Below, one piece after another: positions 23,435-34,866 of a stretch of 64,000 nt of DNA; position 1 is the first letter of the stretch, and every line of letters starts with the position of its first letter. Position numbers and translations under genes: made by a program. The notes under the pieces were generated by a model that did not search any database, was not told the origin of the DNA, and saw only the letters and a list, made by a program, of their open reading frames with translations. The stretch is from assembly GCF_000313135.1 (NCBI RefSeq), contig NW_004457554.1, positions 273,945 through 337,944 of the forward strand. Direction: 5' to 3'. Source of the DNA: Acanthamoeba castellanii str. Neff. Its lineage: Eukaryota > Discosea > Longamoebia > Acanthamoebidae.

Positions 23435-25828
23435 TTAGTCGACCTCCTCCATCCTGCTGCCCTCCTCCTCGCCGGCCTGGTCGTCGGCCTCGAGGGGCGG
23501 AAGGTCGTCATCGCCCTTGTCGGCGCCGGCGTCCTCGTCGATGGAGAGACCGAGCTTGATCATCCTGTGGATGCGCGAGGCAAACGTGGCGGGCTCCTCG
23601 AGCGAGAAGCCGGAGCTGAGCAGTGAGGTCTCGTAGAGCAGCCACACGAGGTCCTTGACGGTCTTGTCGTTCTTGTCGGCGTCGGCCTTGTTCCTCAGTT
23701 CCGACACGATCGGGTGCTCGGGGTTGAGCTCGAGGGTCTTCTTCGAGGCCATGTAGGTGTGCATGCTGTTGTCTGTTGTTGAGCGCGCGCAGGATCATCA
23801 CCACGACGACGCACAAAGGTGAGTCCAAGGGAGAAAAGAGAGGAGGTCACGAGAGAGGAGAGAGAGAGAGAGAGAGAAGAGAGGCTGAGGAATAGCTTTC
23901 GTACCCCTGAGGGCCTGGGCGCGCATGATCTTCTCCATGTAGGCGCTCCAGCCGAACTCGCCGGTGACGAGGACGCACGGGGAGTCCACGAGGCGGTTCG
24001 AGAGGATGACCTTCTCGACCTTGTCGCCGAGGACGTCCTTGACGACCTTGCAGAGGTTCTCGTTGGCCTTCTTGAGGTCCTCGGCCTTCTTCTTCTCCTC
24101 TTCGGTCTCGTCGAGCTTGAGGCCCTCCTTGGAGATGTTGAAGAGCTTCTTGCCGTCGTACTCCTTGAGCTGCTGGACCATGTACTCGTCGATGGGCTCG
24201 GTGAGGAAGAGCACCTCGTAGCCCTTCTTCTTAAGGCCCTCAACGAAGGGCGAGCTCTCGACGGCCTTCTTGGACTCGCCGGTGATGAAGAAGATCTCCT
24301 TCTGGCCCTCCTTCATGCGGGTGACGTAGTCCTTGAGCGAGGTGGTGTCGTCGCCGGTCTTGGTCGAGTGGAAGCGGAGCAGCTCGGCGAGCTTGGTGCG
24401 GTTGGCCGAGTCCTCGTGGATGCCGTACTTGATGTTCTTGCCGAAGGACTCGTAGAACTTGTCGAAGTCCTCCTTCTTCTCGGCGATCTCGTTGAAAAGC
24501 TCGATGCACTTCTTGACGAGGTTCTTGCGGATGACCCGGAGGATCTTGTTCTGCTGGAGCATTTCGCGCGAGATGTTGAGCGGCAGATCCTCGGAATCGA
24601 CGATGCCGCGCACGAAGTTGAGCCACTCGGGGATGAGCTCCTCGCAGTTGTCCATGATGAACACGCGGCGCACGTACAACTTGATGTTGTTGAGCTTCTT
24701 GCGGGTCTCGAACAGATCGAAGGGCGCGCGCTTGGGGACGAAGATGATGGACTTGAACTCGAGCTGGCCCTCGACGGAGAAGTGCTTGACGGCAAGGTAG
24801 TCCTCCCAGTCGTTGGTGAGGTTCTTGTAGAAGGTGCGGTACTCGTCGTCGGTGACGTCCTGCGGGTTGCGCGTCCAGATGGGCTTGGTCTTGTTGAGCA
24901 GCTCCCACTCCTGGTAGGTCTCCTTGACCTTCTTGGTCTTCTTCTCGCCCTCCTTCTTCTCCTCGCCCTCCTCGGTCACCTCCTCGATCTTGGGCTTCTC
25001 CTCCTCGCCCTCCTTCTTCTCCTCCGTCGCCTCCTCCTCCTCCTCGACCTCGGTCTCCTTGGTCTTGTCAACCCACAGCGAGATGGGGTACTGGATGAAC
25101 TGCGAGTGCTTCTTCACCAGATCCTTGATGCGCCTCTCCTCGAGGTACTCCATTTGATCCTCCTTCATGTAGACCGTGATCTTGGTGCCGCGCTTGAGCG
25201 GCTCGCCCTCGGTGTCCTTGCGGATGGTGAACGAGCCACCGGCAGCCGATTCCCACACGTACTGCTCGTCATCGTTGTGCTTGGTGGTCACCACGACGCG
25301 ATCGCCGACCAGGTAGGCCGAGTAGAAACCCACGCCGAACTGACCAATCCTGGAATTCGCCGGCACAAGCGATGGTGGTTTGTAACGATTAGTCCGCAGA
25401 TTCGAATTTCATTTGTGTAAACAAATAGCGATGCCTTGTCCGAAAAAACCAAATGGATTGAGTACGTACATGGACACGTCAGCGCCAGCCTGAAGAGCCT
25501 CCATGAAGGCCTTGGTGCCGGATTTGGCGATGGTGCCGAGGTTGTTCACCAGGTCGGCCTTGGTCATGCCGATGCCGCTGTCGATGATGTGGATGCACTT
25601 GTTCTCCCTGTCGGGCACAAGGTGAACGTAGAGCTCAGGGTTGGTCTCGAGGGCCGCCTTGTCGGTGAGGCCGATGTAGCGGATCTTGTCCAGAGCATCG
25701 GAAGCGTTAGAGATGAGCTCGCGCAGGAAGATCTCCTTGTTCGAGTAGAACGTGTTGATGATGAGATTGAGCAGCTGGTTGATTTCAGCCTGGAAGGCGA
25801 ACGTCTCAACATTGTCGTCGGAAGACAT
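23435..25828 (-). CDS. HSP90: Cytosolic heat-shock protein 90
   Basis: Three exons join exactly in phase: 25828-25470, 25349-23905 and 23772-23435 (TAA), giving 713 residues, a normal cytosolic HSP90 length. Visible features are the GHKL ATPase ([47 protein letters not shown]), a long Glu/Lys-rich charged linker (about residues 215-260), the middle domain with catalytic-loop motifs ([22 protein letters not shown]), and the C-terminal MEEVD that recruits TPR co-chaperones. The second splice restores the conserved ALRDNSM. MEEVD and the absence of a signal peptide indicate the cytosolic form. It shares an upstream region containing heat-shock-element-like arrays with the divergent HAM1-like gene. 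GC-ending codons are strongly preferred, consistent with high expression. Confidence 0.97.
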
Positions 25829-25955
25829 GATGCTGTGCGATGTGGTGAAGCGAGGTGAAGAAGGAGGAACGGCTTGCGTCAAAACACAACAAAAAGACAG
25901 CTACCCCAGAGTGAACACGAAGACAGCTGCGAACGGACTTTGCTGCCTTTCGTTT

Positions 25956-25975
25956 TTTCAGGAATCGAACTTTCA
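25956..25975 (+). promoter_or_regulatory. Heat-shock element, four pentamers
   Basis: TTTCA GGAAT CGAAC TTTCA: four contiguous 5-bp units each containing TTC or GAA in register, the HSF-binding format, although the middle two share orientation. It lies about 130 bp upstream of the HSP90 ATG. Confidence 0.6.
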
Positions 25976-26023
25976 CCGCCACTACACCCGAAATCTGGCT
26001 GTATTTTCGACAACATGGAGAGA

Positions 26024-26033
26024 CGAAATTTCG
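26024..26033 (+). promoter_or_regulatory. Second heat-shock-element core
   Basis: CGAAATTTCG is an exact nGAAnnTTCn pair and palindromic. A weaker related cluster (CGAAATTCCGAACG) lies near 26130. Confidence 0.5.
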
Positions 26034-26207
26034 AATTGCTGCCCTGTCACGTCGCGGTGGCCAAGAAGAGGGGAGGGAACGAGCGAGAACACGGGAAAGG
26101 CGTACCGTCAGGTCAGGATCCATTTGAGCACGAAATTCCGAACGAAAAAGGGCAGCAACCAGTTTGAATGTGTCCAGTTGTAGCCGGACCCGATCCCCTG
26201 GATCACC

Positions 26208-26213
26208 TATAAA
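26208..26213 (+). promoter_or_regulatory. TATA box of the HAM1-like gene
   Basis: TATAAA in the context ACCTATAAATGCC, 155 bp before ATG 26369. Initiation about 30 bp downstream would leave a CA-rich 5' leader of roughly 130 nt. Confidence 0.6.
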
Positions 26214-26368
26214 TGCCGGCCGCTGGCCGCCATAGAGCCATTCAACCACAACAAGCAGCGGCACTCACACCAACCAGCAGCACCGCTTACAACACTTACA
26301 ACAGCAACAGCTCCTTCCTACCCACCACCACCACCCACTCACCACCACCCACTCACCACTAGCACAAC

Positions 26369-28426
26369 ATGGCCGACCAAGTGCCCTCCAACGCCGAGAT
26401 CCAGAAGACCGCCGAGAGCGTCAAGCAGGAGATCGAGGTCACCAAGATGGAGACCGAGGGCCTCACGGGAGTGGGCGAGAAGCTGCTCGATGACGCCACC
26501 AAGGTGGTCGACAGCGCCGAGCGCCTCGTGCTTGAGAAGAACCAGGGCGACAAGCTGCAGAAGCTGGCCAAGGAAGGCGAGAAGGCCGCCGAGGAGCTCA
26601 AGGAGCAGGCCGAGCGACTCAAGCGCATGCAGGCCGACACTATCAACCAGATCGACTCGGACCGCATCAAGGACCTGGCCAACCGGCTCATCGAGACGGC
26701 GCGCCTGGCCGGCATGGAGATCATGTCGTCGCCCAGCTTCCGCCAGACCATCAACGACATGGTGAACCTGCTGGGCGACATCGTCTCCGACTCGGTGCAG
26801 GACACCGGCAGCAGCACGGGCTCGGGCGCCATGGCCATCGACACCACGCGGCTCGAGGAGAAGGCCAAGGGCACGGCGCGCGAGCTCAAGGAATCCGAGT
26901 CGCTGGGCGAGGCCAAGGCCAAGGCCCAGCGGGCCGCCGGCGAGGCGCAGGCCGCCGCGCGGGACCTGGCCGGCCGGGCGCAGGAGAAGGCGCAGGCCGT
27001 GACGGGCGAGATCCAGCAGCGGGCCGAGAAGCCGGCGCAGCGCCTGGCGCGGGGCGAGGGCGAGCAGACACAGAACCTGAAGGAGACCGTCGAGGGCGCC
27101 GTCAACCCGGTGCTCGAGTCGGTGGGCGCCGGCAAGCGGGTCAAGATCAGCAAGGCCCAGCTGGACAGCCTGTGGGGCCGGTTCGTGGCGCTCATGCGCG
27201 AGATCACCGAGCGCGAGCGGAGCAAGCGCGTGTTCAACGGCCTCCTGGAGCTGCTGCGCCTGGTGCGCGACCAGGCGCGCGAGGTGGCCGAGCAGACCGG
27301 CGAGCAGGTGCAGGACGTGGGCGACGAGCTGCGCAACAGCAAGCACCTGCGCCGGTGCCTGCAGCTCTCGCGCGAGCTCTTCGAGTCGTTCACCAACAAG
27401 AAGCTCGACAAGCTCATCCTCAACACCAACGGCATCATCGAGATCATCAACCGCGACCCGGCCGTGCGCGCCTACTTTGACGACCTGCGCGACTACATGG
27501 CGCGCATCCTCGAGCACCCGGAGCTGCTCAACGACGACGCCGCCATCGAACGCGGCCGCGGCCTCATCGAGCGCGGGCGCGAGCTGCACGAGGAGAAGCT
27601 GTACGGCCACGTGGCCATGATCTCGCGCGAGCTGCGCGGCATCGTCGAGTCGGTGGAGCAGGACCCGGCCACGATGCGCCTGCGCGAGGCCATGCGCACC
27701 CTCGTGGGGGACCTCATGCTCGACGCCTCGGGCAACTTCGTGTACAAGCCCGAGGTGCTCGACCAGCTCAAGGTCATCATCGTCAACTCGGTCGTGGAGC
27801 GCCTCAAGGTGCCCCTGCCCACCATCAGCGTCGAGGGCAAGGACTTGGACTTTGAGGTGTCGGGCCTCGTGCTCAACGTGAGCGACGTCATCCCGGAGCG
27901 CGTGCTCATCGAGAGCCGCGGCAAGGTGCTCCTCGACCCCAAGCAGATGGAGATCGAGGGCGCCGCGCACGGGCTGCGCATCACCATGAACAACATCAAC
28001 ATCCACATGCCCGACGCCCACCTCTGGTTCCGCCGCAAGTCCTTCCCCAAGGTCGAGGACGAGGGACGCGCCTCGCTCGACGTCGGCGGCCGCGGCCTCG
28101 ACCTCATCATCACCCTCCGCACCCTCGCCAAGCCCCCCAACTTCTTCCGCGTGCAGCAGGTCGAGTGCAACGTCCACAACCTGGCCCTCTCGCTCAGCGA
28201 CACCCGCCACGACTTCCTCTACAACTCGCTCCTCAAGATGTTCTCCGGCACCGTCAAGAACGACATCGAGTCCGCCATCGAGGACAACATCCGCGGCAAC
28301 CTCGATCAGCTCAACGTCCTCCTCAAGCACCAGTGGGAGAAGGCACAGCTCTCCGGCCAGCCCCTCCAGGAGTCCATCCGCGCCGGCGTCGAGAAGGTCC
28401 AGAAGACCATCGGCACCGTCGTGTAA
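26369..28426 (+). CDS. HAM1-like / DUF5923-DUF4449-type protein
   Basis: Single-exon ORF of 685 residues with extreme GC3 codon bias, implying high expression. Residues about 1-190 are Lys/Glu-rich helices (AEELKEQAERLKRMQ). An Ala/Gln/Arg-rich helical linker follows, then a long helical region (FVALMREITERERSKRVFNG, LFESFTNKKLDKLI) and a beta-rich C-terminal domain (FEVSGLVLNVSDVIPE, LRITMNNINIHMPDAHLWF). It ends with helices (FLYNSLLKMFSGTVKNDIE). The long helical N-part plus beta-rich C-part with this wording recalls fungal/protist HAM1-like N- and C-terminal families, whose molecular role is poorly defined. No signal peptide or transmembrane helix is present. The promoter is shared with HSP90. 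The family assignment is from memory and moderate; the gene itself is certain. Confidence 0.8.
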   Translation: MADQVPSNAEIQKTAESVKQEIEVTKMETEGLTGVGEKLLDDATKVVDSAERLVLEKNQGDKLQKLAKEGEKAAEELKEQAERLKRMQADTINQIDSDRIKDLANRLIETARLAGMEIMSSPSFRQTINDMVNLLGDIVSDSVQDTGSSTGSGAMAIDTTRLEEKAKGTARELKESESLGEAKAKAQRAAGEAQAAARDLAGRAQEKAQAVTGEIQQRAEKPAQRLARGEGEQTQNLKETVEGAVNPVLESVGAGKRVKISKAQLDSLWGRFVALMREITERERSKRVFNGLLELLRLVRDQAREVAEQTGEQVQDVGDELRNSKHLRRCLQLSRELFESFTNKKLDKLILNTNGIIEIINRDPAVRAYFDDLRDYMARILEHPELLNDDAAIERGRGLIERGRELHEEKLYGHVAMISRELRGIVESVEQDPATMRLREAMRTLVGDLMLDASGNFVYKPEVLDQLKVIIVNSVVERLKVPLPTISVEGKDLDFEVSGLVLNVSDVIPERVLIESRGKVLLDPKQMEIEGAAHGLRITMNNINIHMPDAHLWFRRKSFPKVEDEGRASLDVGGRGLDLIITLRTLAKPPNFFRVQQVECNVHNLALSLSDTRHDFLYNSLLKMFSGTVKNDIESAIEDNIRGNLDQLNVLLKHQWEKAQLSGQPLQESIRAGVEKVQKTIGTVV

Positions 28427-29009
28427 GCAACACCACCACCACCAACCCCACCCACCAGTCCTCTCTCTCTCTCTCTTCTCCCCTCGATGCGAGATCAGCA
28501 TTGACTCTCGAAGGAATACAGTCCTCCTTCTCTATTCATTTTTGGCCAACCGTGTTCTTGTAGACAAACCAGCACGCGCACTACACTGTTGTTGGGGCAG
28601 CCTTCGAAGTGGAAAAGAGTGTCTGTGGGCGGTGCTGCTGCCGGCCAGGCCCGCCTTCACGCCAGGAAGGCCAACGCGGACCACTCTAAGGCCCAAGCAG
28701 CGCGCCCCTTTCTACCCCTTTCTTCTTCTTGTTCGGGGTGTGGGATTTGCGAGGAAAGAAGGATGGGATGGGGGCAAAAGGGGCACCGGACGGTGACGTA
28801 CGTACGAAAGCCTGGCCGTACGTGCCCCCTTACCTTTCGTTTCGTTTCGACTTTTGTTTTCATTTGTTTTTTGTTCTCTAATTTTTCGGACCCTCGTTTC
28901 CCTTTTTTGTACCCAGGTGCTGGCTCTTCGCCCTTCGCCCCCCCCACCACCCAAGAAGAGGAGTAGGAGGAGAAGAAGTAGTAGTAGAAGAAGGGAGGAG
29001 ATCACCACC
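28427..29009. other. Intergenic region, HAM1-like gene to coatomer beta
   Basis: No ORF shows a coding pattern. The first 100-150 bp should be 3'UTR. A GTACGTACGAAAG (about 28798) to TTTTTTGTACCCAG (about 28917) interval with a T-rich 3' half looks like an intron in the 5'UTR of the coatomer gene. A TAGTAG/GAAGAAG-rich leader leads to a strong ATG context (CACCACCATGG). Confidence 0.4.
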
Positions 29010-32000
29010 ATGGACGGGCCGTGCACTCTACTCATCCACTCGGACAAAACACAGCCGCTCAGTGCGGCCGACATCAAGGGCCAACTCCAGAATGGCACCC
29101 TCGCGCAGCGGCTGGAGGCGATGAAGCAGACGATCCAGCTCACCGTGAATGGGGACAACATGGCCGGGATCTCCATGGCCATCTTCCAGTCCATCATGCC
29201 GCTCAAGGATCACATGCTCAAGAAGCTCGTTCTGCTGTACCTCGAGGTGTGCGAGAAGACCAGCCGCGATGGCAAACTGCTTCCCGAGATGATCCTCGTA
29301 TGGTACCGGATCCTCTCCTCTCCCCTTCCTCTCCTATGGGATGGCTGGATGGCCATCCGATGGGATGGACCCCCCACCAGCCACCAGCCACCAGCCACCA
29401 CCAGCCACCACCAGCCACCACCAGCCACCACCACCAGCCACCACCAGCCACCACCACCAGCCACCACCAGCCACCACCAGCCACCACCAGCCACCACCAG
29501 CCACCACCAGCCACCACCAGCCACCAGCCACCACCAGCCACCAAGGTGGAGGAGAGGGCGGGAGAACCGTCGGTTGTGCATTGTCGTGTCCCCCTGACCT
29601 CCTTGTTCTCCTTGTTCTTTTATCTGGCGGCGGGGGGGACACCTGCCAGCAACGCCCTCCGGAACGACCTCAACCACCCCAACGAGTACATCCGCGGGTG
29701 TGCTCTGCGGTTCGTGTGCAAGCTCAAGGACGTCGAGCTGCTGGAGCCGCTCGTGCCCTCGGTGAAGAACAACCTGGACCATCGCCACACGTACGTGCGC
29801 CGCAACGCCGTCCTCGCCATTTTCAGTCTCTACCGAAGCTTCGACTACCTGCTGCCCGACGCCCCCGAGATCATCTTCAACTTCCTCCAGAAGGTCAGTG
29901 ATGTGTCGTGTGTGTCGTGTGTCGTGTTTCTCACGCGGGTGCGATGCGTTGTTGGGCGTGCGCGTGTCTTCCTGGCCCAGGAGGGGGATGCCTCGTGCCA
30001 GCGGAACGCCTTCCTCATGCTCCTCAACTGCGCCCAGCCCAAGGTGGTGGAGTACCTGGAGACCATCACGGCCGACCAGGTGCTCGGGTTTGCCGACACG
30101 CTGCAGCTGATGGTCATGGAGCTCATTCGCAAAGTGTGGCACAGTAAGCCCGACGCCCGGGTACGAATCGCTATTCTCTCCCCCCCCCGCACCACACACC
30201 TGTTCCCGCCTGCTTCTCTCATCGTGGGACCCTTTCTTCTTCTGGCTACCCCCCCCCACCTCTGCTCCTGCGCTCCTGCTGCTTCGGGGCACACCAGGCC
30301 AAGTACCTGCAGTGCGCCTTCACCATGCTCAAGTCGTCCACCCCGTCGGTCCAGTTCGAGAGTGCCACGACGCTCGTCAGCATGACGTCAGGTACCGCCG
30401 TTGGCTTTCTTATACCTACCTCCGCAGGCAGAGAGATTGGGGGGGGGGGCGCAATTGGCCTGGGCATCTGTGGTATCGTCACCTTGGTGGTGCGCTGACG
30501 GCAGCTTCTTCGCCCTACCGGGCCGCACGTAGCCCCGACTGCGATCAAAGCTGCCTCCATCGCCCTCATCAAGCTGCTGTGCAGTGTACGTAGTACACTC
30601 CGCCCCACCACCAGCCACCACCGCCGCACTTACTGGGGGGAGTGTAGCTGGATGGACGTACGGAGGAGGAATGTGGGCGTGCGGACATGCGTGACGCGTC
30701 GTGTGGGCGGTGAGGGCGCTGAAAAAGAAGATCGGGGAGGGGAACGGGGGGGGGGTCACACGGAGGGCACACCAGCAGTCGCGGCTGCATTGAAGGGTGT
30801 GGTGGTGGTGGTGGGTGAGCGTTATTGACTCGCTGGGCCGTCGACGTTGTGCGACCGTGTGCAGGAGAGCGACCTCAACATCAAGCTGATCGTGCTCGAC
30901 CGCCTAGCCGCTCTCAAGAACGACCACCAGAAGGTGATGCAGGGCCTGATCATGGATCTGCTGCGTGCGCTCTCCTGCCCCAACATGGACATTCGCAAGA
31001 AGACGCTCGCCATTGCGCTCGACCTGGTCACCCCGGCCAATGTGGACGAAGTGGTCCTGAGCCTCAAGAGGGAGATCAACCGGGCGCAGGACGAAGACGA
31101 TAAGGTCGGTGCCACGCCCCGGTGGGGGCCACCACCAATCAACCCAGCCCCAGCCCCAGCCCCGCCCCAACCCCCCAGCTAACCGATAAATGGAACTTTG
31201 TATGGTGGTGACTGGTTGGCTGCGCAGGGCGAGTACCGCCAGCTGCTGATCCGCTCGATTCACGCGTGTGCGGCGAGGTTCTCGGGCGTGGCCAGGAACG
31301 TGGTCCACATGCTCATGGAGTTCCTGAGCGACAGCAACACTCTCGCCGCCGTCGATGTCGTCACCTTCGTGCGCGAGGTCATGCAGACCTATCCCGCCCT
31401 GCGGCAAGACGTGCTCAAGAACCTCTTGAGCTACCTCAAGTCCGTCAGTTCGTCACGGGTAGGGCCACACACGACACACACGACACGACACACGACACAC
31501 GACACACGCCACACCCCTCCTCCTCTCCAAGTCCTCACCCACGACGTATGCGCACACACGCCAGGTACTGCGGGGTGCCCTGTGGATTATTGGAGAGTTC
31601 TCGGTATCCTCCGAAGAGATCGACCTGGCCTTCACCATCATCAAGGAGGAGCTGGGCGACCTGACGACGGCGGGACAAGACGGCCCCGAAACGAAGGAGG
31701 CCAAGCATCAGCAGCAGCCGCCTTCGCCGCCGCAGCCACAGTGCTCGGGCAACAAGGTCTTGTCGGGTACGACTGCTCCCCCCTCGACCTCCGTGCCCCT
31801 CCTCTGTCCGTGTGGGGGGGGGTCAAGATGTGTGCAGCATGTGTTGTTGCTGTACACTCGTGGTCGTGGTAAACTGCTTTTTATCTGCTTTTCTTTGCTA
31901 ACCCTCCTCCTCCTCTCTGCTGCACGGCGGCTGCGGTGCGCGCGTCTCGGCGTGCAGACGGTTCGTACGCGACGCAGTCCGCGTTCACGGAGGAGGCGGT

Positions 32001-33938
32001 GGTGGCGGTGGAGAATGTGGGGTCGCCGCTTCGCCATCTGATCGTGGCGTCGGGGGACTTCTTCCTGGCGTCGGTGTTGGCCACGTGCCTGACCAAGCTG
32101 GTGATCCGCTCCTACGGGGCGCCGGACATCAAGATCGCGGCCAAAAACTCGTTCTGTGTCGAGGTGCTCCTCGTCCTGACGGCCCTCCTCAAGCTCGACG
32201 ACCGCCCACACGCGGCCACGCTGGAGGCCGGTGGCGGCAGGGGAGGCGGCGGCGGCGGCGGCTGTGGTCCCACAGACCCCGACTCGTACGCGCGCGTGTG
32301 CCTATGCATCAAGACGCTGGCCTCGCCGCACGTGCTGGTCTTTGGCGAGCAGGCCTTCCTCCGCGACTGCCGCGACTCCTTCGCATCCCTCCTGCTCGAG
32401 CAGCGCCGCGACAAGGAGGAGCGCGACGCCAAGAAGGAGAAAAAGGTCGAGGTCCAGGCCGACGACCTCATCTCCCTCCACCACCTCCTCCTGGGCAGCA
32501 AGCTCGCCACGGGCGACCACGGCAAGGACCTCGAGGCCATCGACCTCATCCGCGCCACGGGCTTTGTCAACGCGCCCCCCGGTACCCGCTCCCACTACAC
32601 CCCACACCCCCACGAGGCCACCCTCCCACCCATTATCGCAACATCATCATCAACATCGTCACCACCACCACCACCACCATTACCATCAACATCGCACCAG
32701 CAGCAATCACCACCCATCATCGTCGTCGTCGTCGGCATCATCATCATCATTCACCAGCCGCGTCTCCACCATTCGCTAACCACCTGCATATGCCCGCAGA
32801 CGAGGGCCAGCGGCTGGAGCGGCTCTTCCAGCTCACCGGTTGGTCGGACCCGGTCTACGCCGAGGCCTACATCAACGTGCAGCAGTATGACATCGTGCTC
32901 GAGGTGTTGATTCTCAACCGCACCGCCGACACACTGCAGAACGTGAGCATGGAGCTGTCCACCATGGGCGACCTCAAGCTCTGCGAGCGACCCCAAAACT
33001 ACACCATCGCTCCCTTCGGTTCGGTGCAGATTAAGGCCGACATCAAGGCAAGCACCCCCGGAAGTTCTCAGCTCCGGCTTGTGGTGTGTGTGTGTGTGTG
33101 TGTGCCGTCGTGGCCACAACCCCTCTTCCCCCAAATCACCTCCTCACCTCCTCGCCTCTCGCCAATCACGCCGTGGTGCAGGTATCCTCCACGGAGACGG
33201 GAGTAATCCTGGGCAGCCTCGTGTACGACGTGGCGGGGAGTGGTGGTGACACCAACTACATCGCCCTGAACGACATCCACATCGACATTCTCGACTACAT
33301 CACTCCCGCCCACTGCACCCATCCCGACTTTCGCGCCATGTGGGCCGAGTTCGAGTGGGAGAACAAGGTCGTCGTCAACACCAACTTCACGTGCGCCCCC
33401 CCACCACAAGCTAACACCACCGTGCTCCACAGATCTGTGCTCACACGGGTTCACTCTGTGTGTGCGTGTGTGTCGTGCATTGCCTTGCCTGCAGAGACCT
33501 GAATGCCTTCCTGGACCACATCCTGCAGACCACCAACATGAACTGCCTCACCCCGAAGAAGGCCCTGGAGGGCCACTGCGGGTTCCTGGCCGCCAACCTC
33601 TACGCCCGTAGCATCTTTGGTGCGTGCAGCCCCTCCCCCTCCAATATGGGTTCCTCTCTCCGAACGCTGACCAACAGCGGGAGAGCGCACCCGCCCGCTG
33701 CTGTTTCGGTGGTCGCCTGCTGACTGGCTGGCTGGCTGGATTTTGACTCTCTCTCTCTATGTGTGTGTGTGTCGTGTGTGTGTGTCGTGTAGGCGAGGAT
33801 GCCCTGGCCAACCTGAGCATCGAGAAGCAGCCCGATGGCAAGGTGCAGGGCTTCATCCGCATCCGAAGTAAGGCGCAGGGCATTGCGCTCAGCCTGGGCG
33901 ACAAGATCAACCTCCACCAGAACAGGCCCAAGAAGTGA
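29010..33938 (+). CDS. COPB1: Coatomer subunit beta (beta-COP)
   Basis: The translation aligns throughout with beta-COP. Motifs in order are CTLLIHSD at the start, [102 protein letters not shown] and [26 protein letters not shown] linker with charged [14 protein letters not shown] follows. The C-terminal appendage platform ([60 protein letters not shown]) ends [18 protein letters not shown]. Exon 1 is 29010-29302, and a split Cys codon joins it to 29650; exon 2 ends 29893 and exon 3 starts 29981. At least ten exons are present. Beta-COP is a core HEAT-repeat subunit of the COPI coat for Golgi-to-ER traffic. The ATG has an excellent CACCACCATGG context. It converges on LTO1. Confidence 0.95.
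29379..29543 (+). repeat. CCAGCCACCA decamer minisatellite in coatomer beta intron 1
   Basis: About 15 units of CCAGCCACCA with occasional CCA insertions occupy about half of intron 1 (29303-29649). The reverse complement, TGGTGGCTGG, forms the array at 57309-57470. Confidence 0.9.
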
Positions 33939-34057
33939 AGCCCCCCCCCAAGCCTGTGGCGGTGGGTGCGCCCACGATGGGCGGCTGGCGGGAAGAAGAA
34001 CGACGGGCTGCAGCACGGCGAACGGGAGGCCATGGATGCAAAATGCACTGCGTGTGA

Positions 34058-34711
34058 TCAGAAGGCCAGCCGTGTGTTGCTGCTGCTGCTGCTGCTGGCG
34101 GAGGAGGAGGAGGGCGAGGCCGCCGGTTGGCCGTCATCGGCGGAGGGGAGGGGGGTCGCTGAGGAGGAGGTGGCGGCGGCGGCGGTGGGGTAGCCGGGAT
34201 AGCGTGCCCATGCGGGCGGGGCCTTGAGGAGAGAGGCCGTCTGGCGGTATTTGCCGCGGATGCGGTCCAGCAGCTCGAACAGGTCCTCCCTGGTGGGGTC
34301 TCGCGGGAACGAGCACACGAGCTCCTGCAGCTTCCCCAGAGCCTCCACCGCACGCCGATGCACGTGCTGCTTCTGCTTCTGGTGGTGGTGGTGGTGAGGC
34401 CGTGGCTGCTCCTCCTCCTGGCATCCAATTGGCGGGAGGGGCCTCTGTACCTCGTCGCCAGCTCCCTCGACTACTACTACTATGACTGCCGATGGTGGTG
34501 GTGGTGGTGGTGGGTGGAGGCAGCGCCACAAGAGGAGGTGGCCAAAGTAGAAGCCCAGCTCGTGGCCCATCTCGGCCCCCTTGGCCAGCCCCAGCTGGCG
34601 TCCGTCGTCAAAGGCCACCTGGTGGGCATTGAGGCGGCCGTTTTGCAGCCCCTCCTGCACCAGCCTGTCCTCCAGGTGGAGCAGCGCCTCGAACATGTCC
34701 CCCTCTGCCAT
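34058..34711 (-). CDS. LTO1: LTO1 (ORAOV1) homologue, Fe-S adaptor
   Basis: Single-exon 217-residue ORF starting MAEGDMFEALLHLEDRL. It has the family's spaced glycines (NGRLNAHQ, DDGRQLGLAKGAEMGHELGFYFGHL), the so-called deca-GX3 motif. The C-terminal helix follows: VEALGKLQELVCSFPRDPTREDLFELLDRIRGKYRQ. LTO1 with YAE1 bridges the CIA complex to the Fe-S protein ABCE1/Rli1 for ribosome recycling. Between the two conserved parts is a His/Pro/Gln-rich insertion, and the C-terminus is a long Ser/Pro tail, both absent from yeast LTO1. The terminal Trp used for CIA targeting in some homologues is not seen. It is divergent from the tRNA dimethylallyltransferase and convergent with coatomer beta. Confidence 0.85.
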   Translation of the reverse strand: MAEGDMFEALLHLEDRLVQEGLQNGRLNAHQVAFDDGRQLGLAKGAEMGHELGFYFGHLLLWRCLHPPPPPPPSAVIVVVVEGAGDEVQRPLPPIGCQEEEQPRPHHHHHQKQKQHVHRRAVEALGKLQELVCSFPRDPTREDLFELLDRIRGKYRQTASLLKAPPAWARYPGYPTAAAATSSSATPLPSADDGQPAASPSSSSASSSSSSNTRLAF

Positions 34712-34866
34712 CCGATCCGTGGGTGGGAAAAGAGGCGCAAAAAAAGAAAAAAGAAAGGAAATTTAAAGCAAGGGCTGCATTTGGTGGTAGAAAGAAAACA
34801 GAATGAAAGGGCGGGATGCATCGAGCGTGCGCACCGAGTTGACCCGCCTGCTTCCCCAGTGGAAAG
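34712..34866. promoter_or_regulatory. Short divergent promoter, LTO1 / tRNA dimethylallyltransferase
   Basis: A 155-bp gap with an A-rich core (AAAAAAAGAAAAAAGAAAGG) around 34740-34800. Both genes act on the translation machinery, so co-regulation is plausible but inferred. Confidence 0.45.

Larger units (their letters stand above)
25829..26368. promoter_or_regulatory. Divergent HSP90 / HAM1-like promoter region
   Basis: A 540-bp gap between two divergent starts. It holds clustered GAA/TTC pentamers (listed separately), a TATA-like box toward the plus-strand gene and a CA-rich leader before ATG 26369. No TATA box was obvious toward HSP90. The heat-responsive interpretation is inferred from the motifs and from HSP90 being the neighbour. 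Confidence 0.6.

Noticed and set aside
23819..25420. 533-codon Leu/Val-rich plus-strand ORF
   Set aside because: Exactly antisense to HSP90; its composition is the reverse complement of a GC3-biased gene.
26339..28501. 720-codon minus-strand ORF rich in Leu, His and Val
   Set aside because: Antisense shadow of the HAM1-like gene; low-complexity composition and no domain.
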